Assembly (NCBI GenBank): GCA_033807695.1
Contig: CM066300.1
Coordinates: forward strand, 3,906,001 to 3,970,000
DNA: 64,000 nucleotides
Reading direction: 5' to 3'
Source: Daedaleopsis sinensis
Taxonomy: Eukaryota > Basidiomycota > Agaricomycetes > Polyporales > Polyporaceae
The notes under the pieces were generated by a model that was given only the letters and a program-made list of their open reading frames with translations, had not been told where the DNA came from and made no database searches. The position numbers and the translations under genes are program-made. Positions 58,104 to 64,000 of this stretch are shown here, piece by piece (positions within the stretch are counted from its first letter, which is position 1; each line of letters begins with the position of its first letter).

Positions 58104-58769
58104 TCAGGACGATTTGGTTCGCGTCTTCGCCTCCTCCTTCTCCTGCGCCCGCTTCTTCGCCTCCTCCAACTTCAACGTCGCCTTTACTTTCCGCTGTCGT
58201 TTTCGTCTGCCAGCACCCCGCTTCGCGCCCTCAACTACAATCTCTTGCTGCAGTTGACGCTTCTTACGAGCAGCATCCTCCGCTTTCTGCTTTTCGCGCT
58301 TCTTGTCGCGCTTCCTGAGCGTCGCCGTCATTGATGACTTTAGGATGTTGCCATATGCCGTGTGGAATTTCTCTAAGTCACCGGGCTGCACCTATCGCCC
58401 ATGTACACAGTTGATGGACATGGCACCGCAAAGTGAGAGGGCAACACTCACCACGGTCGAGTACTTCGCCTCATTGCCATCGCTAACCCGGATTAGACAC
58501 GGGTATTCTCTTTCCTTGTCATCTTCGGAAGCCATATGAGCGTCGCCGCCCTCATGAAGTACTGTCAAGATCCCAGAGGGAGATGAGTCGCTTCAGTAGG
58601 GAGTTGGCGATCAGGCCATACATCGTTTATGCGTGAGCCATATTGAACCGGATTTGGCACTCGACTCGAACAGCGTCGATACTCTTTTGAGGAACTAATG
58701 GTAGGTCTGTTATGCTTGTCCGCATTCTGGAAAGTAGTCACTCACATCCTCGTTATCGACCAGCTGCAT
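58104..58769 (-). CDS. SRP14: Signal recognition particle subunit SRP14
   Basis: Alu-domain protein of the signal recognition particle, pairs with SRP9 on SRP RNA and delays elongation. Four exons were assembled: MQLVDNED, then FLKRVSTLFESSAKSGSIWL with THKR, then LLHEGGDAHMASEDDKEREY with PCLIRVSDGNEAKYSTVV, then QPGDLEKFHTAYGNILKSSM with TATLRKRDKKREKQ. The order and the WLTHKR, YPCLIRVSDG and FHTAYGNILKSSM blocks match SRP14. The C-terminus is a long Lys/Arg-rich tail ending KTRTKSS. The start at 58769 depends on the short first exon (donor GTGAGT); a frame-internal ATG (MASEDDK) would lose the conserved N-terminal helix. MET1 is divergent, 274 bp away. Confidence 0.93.
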
Positions 58770-59043
58770 TGGAGCTGGGCAAGCCTAACTTTTGCCATAA
58801 GCGCCGGTACTTGGGTGTGACATGGTGTGACACTCCTGACATCCGAGGCGGCACGAACGGGCCGCCCGACAGGTACAGGGTAGACGCCGGCCCCTTGAAT
58901 TCGGAAACCGGCAGTATCGGAACCCCTCTGTATTCCTCATCATCGCGCACTCGTTGGCTCCTCCTAAGAGAGTCATTTGACATGGCGCTATCTCTTCTAC
59001 TCATAAATGCCCCTCTCACAATCTCCTTCTCTTATCTGCAGTC

Positions 59044-60923
59044 ATGGACTCCTTCCCGACCCCCGTAGGAGGAGCCTCCCTCATTCTCGCATTCCGTCCT
59101 GTCCAGAAGAACGTTCTCATCGTCGGCGGAAATACTCTCGCAGCATCGCGCGCATTCGCAGCTCTCGATGCTGAAGCCTGTGTCATCGTGCTCGTAAAGG
59201 GAGGCATAGAAGCAGCTTGCGCGGAACTCCGTTGGCGAGCGGAACAAGGACAACTCGCTCTGTTTGACCTCGACTCTCTTCCATCTACCGCCGGACCAGA
59301 AGACTCCTGGCGAGATGCGAAGGCCATCGACACCTTCATCTACACCCGACCGAATCGAGTTCACCTCATATGCATCACTGATACCATCGTCTCCACGCAC
59401 GGTTATAGGCGCTCCCCCGACTCCGCAGCGTACATCCGACAGCTTTGTGGCCATCGAGGTATCTCGACCAATGTAGCCGACATGCCCCACCTCTGCGACT
59501 TCACATTTATGTCGACACAACGTTTTGTTGACCAGGAGACAGGGAAGCCCTCTTCATTGCAGGTCGGCGTCACTACCAATGGGCATGGGTGCAGACTCGC
59601 GGGTCGCATACGACGGGACATCGTTGCGAGCCTCCCCAGGGAGATAGGGGCCGCAGTGGAGAAGGTCGGAAAACTTAGGGAGCTGTCCAAAGCTTCCGAT
59701 GATCAAGACGCGGACGTGGACGACGAGGAATTGAACGAGGATGGCGCGCCTGCCACTCCGAATGCGCCTGTACCGCAGCGCAAAGGCGGCGAATCGGCGG
59801 CTGAGCGGGCGCGCAGGAGGATGAAGTGGGTAGCGCAAGTCAGCGAATATTGGCCAATCCGCCAGCTCGCCCGACTCACAGAAGAAGACATGGCCGGCGT
59901 CCTAGACGGGCACGTTGGTCTGCGAAGTACGCCCCCACCTCCTACCGACCGGGATATCGTCACTCCAGTACACGGCCTTACGATCTCCCCACCGAAACGA
60001 GGGAGGATACTTCTCGTCGGGTCGGGCCCTGGTCACCCATCTCTACTCACCGTCGCCACCCACGCTGCGCTCACGAAACACGCCCAACTCGTGCTATCGG
60101 ACAAGCTGGTCCCCGCGGCTGTCCTCGCAGTAATACCGCCCGGTGTTGAGGTTCGGATCGCGAGAAAGTTCCCAGGAAACGCGGACGGCGCGCAGAACGA
60201 GCTGATGGAGGCTGCTGTGGAAGCAGCACAACGTGGGCTTACTGTTGTCAGGGTGAGTCAAGGTGGTGCAACATATGCTTCCTGAACTAACTCGCCTTGC
60301 AGCTCAAACAGGGTGATCCAACTGTATACGGTCGCGCCGGAGAGGAAGTTCTGTACTTCCGTGCACACGGGTACGAACCTGTGGTCGTTCCGGGGGTTAG
60401 CTCTGTCCTCGCAGGTCCGACCTTCGCTGGCATCCCTGTGACTCAGCGCGGCGCGGCTGAGTCGTTCGTCGTCTGCACCGGTGTCGGTCGTCAGGGAAAG
60501 GAGGTCAAGCTTCCTGGGTACGAGCGTAGCCGGACGCTTTTGATCCTCATGGGGGTAGCTAGACTGCCGCAAGTGCTCGAGACCCTTCAATCCGAAAGCG
60601 GGGAGCCGGCTAACCGTCGCAATGGCCCCGCCTATCCCTCTCGCACACCTGTCGCTCTCATCGAGCGCGCATCGATGCCGGACCAAAGAGTAATCTGCTC
60701 GACGCTCCGCGACATCACCGCTGCGCTCGAGAGCGTCGGTGAACAGCGTCCGCCGGGCATGCTTGTCGTGGGCTGGTCGGTATTGTCACTGTGGGAAACG
60801 GGTGATGTCTCCATCCTGGACGATGGTGGTGAGACTCGCGATGAAGAGAGATTGAAGACGTGGCTTGGAGAGAAGTTGTGGCGCGTAACGGAAGGGTTGG
60901 AGGCTGCTTGGGAAGAGTGGTAA
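59044..60923 (+). CDS. MET1: Uroporphyrinogen-III C-methyltransferase / siroheme synthase (Met8-like N-domain fused)
   Basis: Makes siroheme, the cofactor of sulfite reductase, from uroporphyrinogen III. The N-terminal third is a Met8/CysG-type NAD-binding domain: LILAFRPVQKNVLIVGGNTL (GG dinucleotide loop), HLICITDTIV, GISTNVADMPHLCDFTFMST (Asp at the position of the Met8/CysG catalytic Asp) and LQVGVTTNGHGCRLAGRIRR. A charged linker follows. The C-terminal SAM-dependent methyltransferase has ILLVGSGPGHPSLLTVATHA, VVRLKQGDPTVYGRAGEE, VVVPGVSSVLAGPTFAGIP and PVTQRGAAESFVVCTGVG. It ends GLEAAWEEW. One 50-nt intron (60253-60302) lies in VVR|LKQGD. This layout is that of bacterial CysG, so all three steps may be on one chain, but whether the N-domain is active in this fungus is inference. 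Confidence 0.92.
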
Positions 60924-61233
60924 CCAACGTATGTAGCAGTAGTGTGCTAGAAGTTCCGAGTTGTTTAACCGCTGTGTATCATCCACCTAACTCAACTCTA
61001 GCAGATTCTTCCATGTCGCTACACAATGTTGGTTCTTGAACGCGGAATCTTGAGTCGAGATTATGCCCTGAAGAAACCACGGACTTGGTTAGTCTGGGCT
61101 GGACACGCGTGTCACGTGCGTGACACACGCGACGCGTTGTGTTCAGGGACGAACTTGACTTCTAACCTCCATCCCATTCGGCCACGGCGAATCTCCACGT
61201 CTCTCTCGTTTGCCCAAGTGCATCACGCCCCCG
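60924..61233. other. Intergenic, MET1 / SMC4
   Basis: About 310 bp between two plus-strand genes. The SMC4 side contains tcacgtgcgtgacacacgcg near 61110-61130, a TCACGTG (E-box/CDEI-like) core within partly self-complementary sequence. No gene seen. Confidence 0.45.
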
Positions 61234-64000
61234 ATGCCCCCAAGAAGGTCATCTCGGTCGCGTGCATCAGTCGAGCCTCAAGCACCCGCGACCAAGCGCA
61301 AGCGCAACGAACCCATCGAAGTCCCTGATACAGACGAAGAGGATGTAAAGCCTGTGACTCGAACTCGTAGAGCCGGCTCTGCACAGCCAGCGAAGGGCCG
61401 AACATCGACTCGCTCTAGGAAATCTCTTGAAGATGTGCCGGAGGAGGGGGAGGAGCCCCAACCACCGCCATCCAAGAGGTCGCGTCCGTCCTTGGAGACA
61501 GAGGGCTCCGAAGAAGACTTTGAGGACGCTCCCAAGACGCGATCTCGTAAGCCATCTTCGAAAGCATCTGCTGCCCCGACGACGCGTAAGACTCGTGGAT
61601 CCAGCGTAGGGGTGAAGACTGAAGCTGCCGAGGTCAACGTACCGAAGAGGAAGACAGTCGCGTCGAGGGGGACACGTGCCACCCGACGCGTCTCTACGAT
61701 CGTCATCGACTCAGACCACGAGGATCCATACGAGCTCGACGAGCACGGAGAGGCACAGCAGCTCCAACCCGTTCCCAAGCCTGATGCCTCGGCGAAGGGC
61801 AGGCGCGGCGCGAAGAAGGAGAAGGTGGTGTACGTGATTGATGATTCGGACGACGAGCCACCCAAGCCTGGTCCTTCGCGACCGTCTCGGAGGGGCAAGG
61901 AGATGACCCCTGTAAAGGAGGAAGTGGCGCAGGAGGAACAGGTGAAGGGAGAGGAGGAGCAGGCCGAAGAGGAGGAAGTTAAGCAAGAGCCACCGGCCGC
62001 TGAGCAGGCTGTCAACCCAGATCCCATGCCAGAGGACGAAGACGAAGACGAGGAAGAAGACGATGCCGAGGCTGAGGCTGCTGCGACCCAGGGTGGTGAA
62101 GATGCCACAGAGTCTCCTGTCGAGGAAGAAGAACATTCGCTGTTGGATCCTCCAATTTCTTCGATACCCCGTCAACCCTCTCAGACGGCGACCGCTCCTG
62201 AGGAGGCCGAGGGTCCCAAGGCACGTCTGGTTATCCACAAGATGGCACTCGTGAACTTCAAGAGCTATGCAGGCCGACAGGTTATCGGGCCATTCCACAA
62301 GGTATGTCGCGCCAAAGTCGCGCTCATGATGTCCGTGGATGCTGAACCCAGTATCTTAGTCGTTTTCAGCTATCGTCGGACCAAACGGATCGGGCAAGTC
62401 GAACACTATCGACGCATTGCTCTTTGTGTTCGGTTACCGTGCATCGAAGATGCGCCAGGGCAAGCTCTCCGAGCTGATCCACAACTCTGCCAAGCACCCC
62501 AACCTCACAGACTGTAGTGTAGAAGTGCACTTTCGTGATATAATCGACTTGGTGAGTACTCGAATCGAATGGCTGACTTGCTACTGACGACCTTGTAGCC
62601 CGGGCCGGACGCATTCGAGGTCGTGCCAGACTCCGATCTCGTCGTGACTCGTACAGCGTTCAAGAATAACAACAGCAAGTACACTATCAACGGTCGTTCG
62701 AGTACCTATGGCGAGGTTCAGGCATTGCTGAAGGGCCGCGGCATCGATTTGGATCACAACCGTTTCCTCATCCTACAGGTAAGCCTTTAGCGACGTCATA
62801 TTCGATCAAGAGTCGATGGATACCTTTATCGCAGGGCGAGGTCGAGTCTATTGCTCAAATGAAGCCCAAAGCCGCGAATGACAGTGACGACGGTCTCCTA
62901 GAGTATCTCGAAGACATCATCGGAACATCCAAGTATAAGACGCCGATCGAGGAATCTCTTGCCGAAGTTGAACGTCTGTCGGAAGACCGTAAGCAGAGAC
63001 TCAAGCGTCTTCGTATCGTCGATCAGGATAGAAAGGCACTTGAGGCGAAGAAGAAGGAGGCGGAGGACTACCTTCGGATGGTGAACGATCTCGTACGAGC
63101 GCGTTCTCGCCTTTGGCAATGGTATATCTGGAAGTGCTTGACGAATGAGGCTCAGCTCGAGAAGAAGATCGTAGGTGTATTTTAGCACGTCTTTTCTCAG
63201 AGGCCTGATAGCTGGGTATATAGCATGAGGCCGAGCATGAGCTGAAGGAAGAACAAGAGCAAAATCAAGACGATATCACTCATCTGGAGATGCTACAAAA
63301 GCACTACGAGGAGAGGAGCGCGGTGTACGAAGTGCGTAGTGGACTTGTGTCCAACAAACCTTCGTTGTGCTCATTGATATTCTTAGGAAATCAAAAGTGC
63401 CGCGGAAGTCGCCCTCAAAGATTTGGCCGCTTGTGAGAAGACTCAGATCAGCCTTAATGAGAAGCGCAAGCACGCCAACACCAAGGGAAAGAAGCTCAAG
63501 AAGGCTATCAATGAGGCGAGTTATTGTCATATGCTACTGCGAGACGACACTGACATTGCGATCAAAGGACGAGCATGCGTTCAACGAGGCCAGCCGTACC
63601 ATAGAAAACAGCAATACCAAGATGGAGCAGAAGCAGGCGGAGTTGGATGGTTTAGAACAAGATCTGGCGCAAGCGGAGAAGGTGCTCGAAGAAATTCGGG
63701 ACAGTCTGAAGGGTGGGCGAACTCGTATGCTCATAGAGTCTCGACTGAACGATATCCCCACGCAGGCAAGACCCAAGTGTTCCACGATCAGATCGAGGCT
63801 AAGCAGAAGGAGCTTCAACCCTGGACAGCCAAGATCAACGCTAAGCAGGCCGAGATCGACGTTGCAACTAGCGAGCGCGATGCTCTGCGCAAGAAAGCCG
63901 AAGCTGCGAAGGTGGCTCGTGAGCAGGCTGAGAACGAGTTCAACCAGTTGCGTGAAGATCATGAGGCCAAAAGCGAGGAACTCGAGAAGCTCAAGCATGA
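61234..64000 (+). CDS. SMC4: Condensin subunit SMC4 (3' truncated by window edge)
   Basis: ATPase of the condensin complex, pairs with SMC2 to compact chromosomes. Start at 61234 (MPPRRSSRSRASVEPQAPAT). About 330 disordered residues rich in Arg/Ser and then Glu/Asp come first. The ATPase head starts LVIHKMALVNFKSYAGRQVI, then Walker A in AIVGPNGSGKSNTIDALLFV, then FGYRASKMRQGKLSELIHNS, the SMC4-type insertion. Later blocks are PGPDAFEVVPDSDLVVTRTA and NRFLILQGEVESIAQMKPKA (with the Gln of the Q-loop region). A long coiled coil follows, still open at the edge (REDHEAKSEELEKLKHE). Introns at about 62302-62359, 62551-62598, 62780-62834, 63174-63223, 63330-63387 and 63514-63567, plus one near 63711-63763. 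The hinge and C-terminal ATPase half lie outside the window. SMC4 rather than another SMC is supported by the head sequence and the long acidic leader. Confidence 0.95.

Overview
The window reads as nuclear chromosomal DNA of a filamentous basidiomycete, most likely an agaricomycete and possibly a polypore. The grounds are gene-dense layout, many 48-70 nt GT-AG introns per gene (donors mostly GTACGT, GTGCGT or GTGAGT), pyrimidine-rich 5' leaders, frequent CpG, and a gene set of core eukaryotic genes mixed with fungal families. No rRNA, convincing tRNA, CRISPR array or intact transposon was seen. All calls come from reading the sequence. Exon joins were inferred from frame, splice signals and family similarity.

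Layout. 1-7.5 kb: two tandem, same-strand paralogous Zn2Cys6 transcription factors; the first is cut by the window edge. 7.9-19.3 kb: a CDP-alcohol phosphotransferase (EPT1/CPT1), a histidyl-tRNA synthetase with two in-frame starts (mitochondrial and cytosolic forms), a Yar1-like ankyrin protein, a SUR7/PalI-type membrane protein, an RWDD2-like protein, a Tra2-like RRM/glycine-rich splicing factor and cytochrome c oxidase subunit COX6. 20-28.1 kb: a Pumilio-repeat RNA-binding protein, the SNF1/AMPK catalytic subunit, and a monocarboxylate-type MFS transporter divergent from SNF1 across only 186 bp. 28.1-37.6 kb: a 2.9 kb gene-free stretch, an imidazolonepropionase-like amidohydrolase, and a large F-box-like basidiomycete protein. 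37.6-45.7 kb: a poorly resolved tract with coding-like fragments at both ends and about 5 kb of featureless sequence between them. 45.7-64 kb: a small coiled-coil protein, a secreted serine carboxypeptidase, a cytochrome P450, a disordered protein, a DUF726/TMCO4-like hydrolase-fold membrane protein, SRP14, a siroheme synthase with a Met8-like N-terminal domain, and the 5' part of the condensin gene SMC4, which runs off the right edge.

How the genes fit together. Most are unlinked housekeeping genes: translation (HTS1, SRP14, the Yar1-like protein), respiration (COX6), phospholipid synthesis (EPT1), splicing (Tra2-like), sulfate assimilation cofactor (MET1) and chromosome condensation (SMC4). 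The accessory part is the transcription factor pair, MFS transporter, amidohydrolase, carboxypeptidase and P450. They are scattered and do not form an obvious biosynthetic cluster. The closest thing to a functional pairing is SNF1 with the divergent MFS transporter. I found no clear previously undescribed system. The least explained part is 37.6-45.7 kb.
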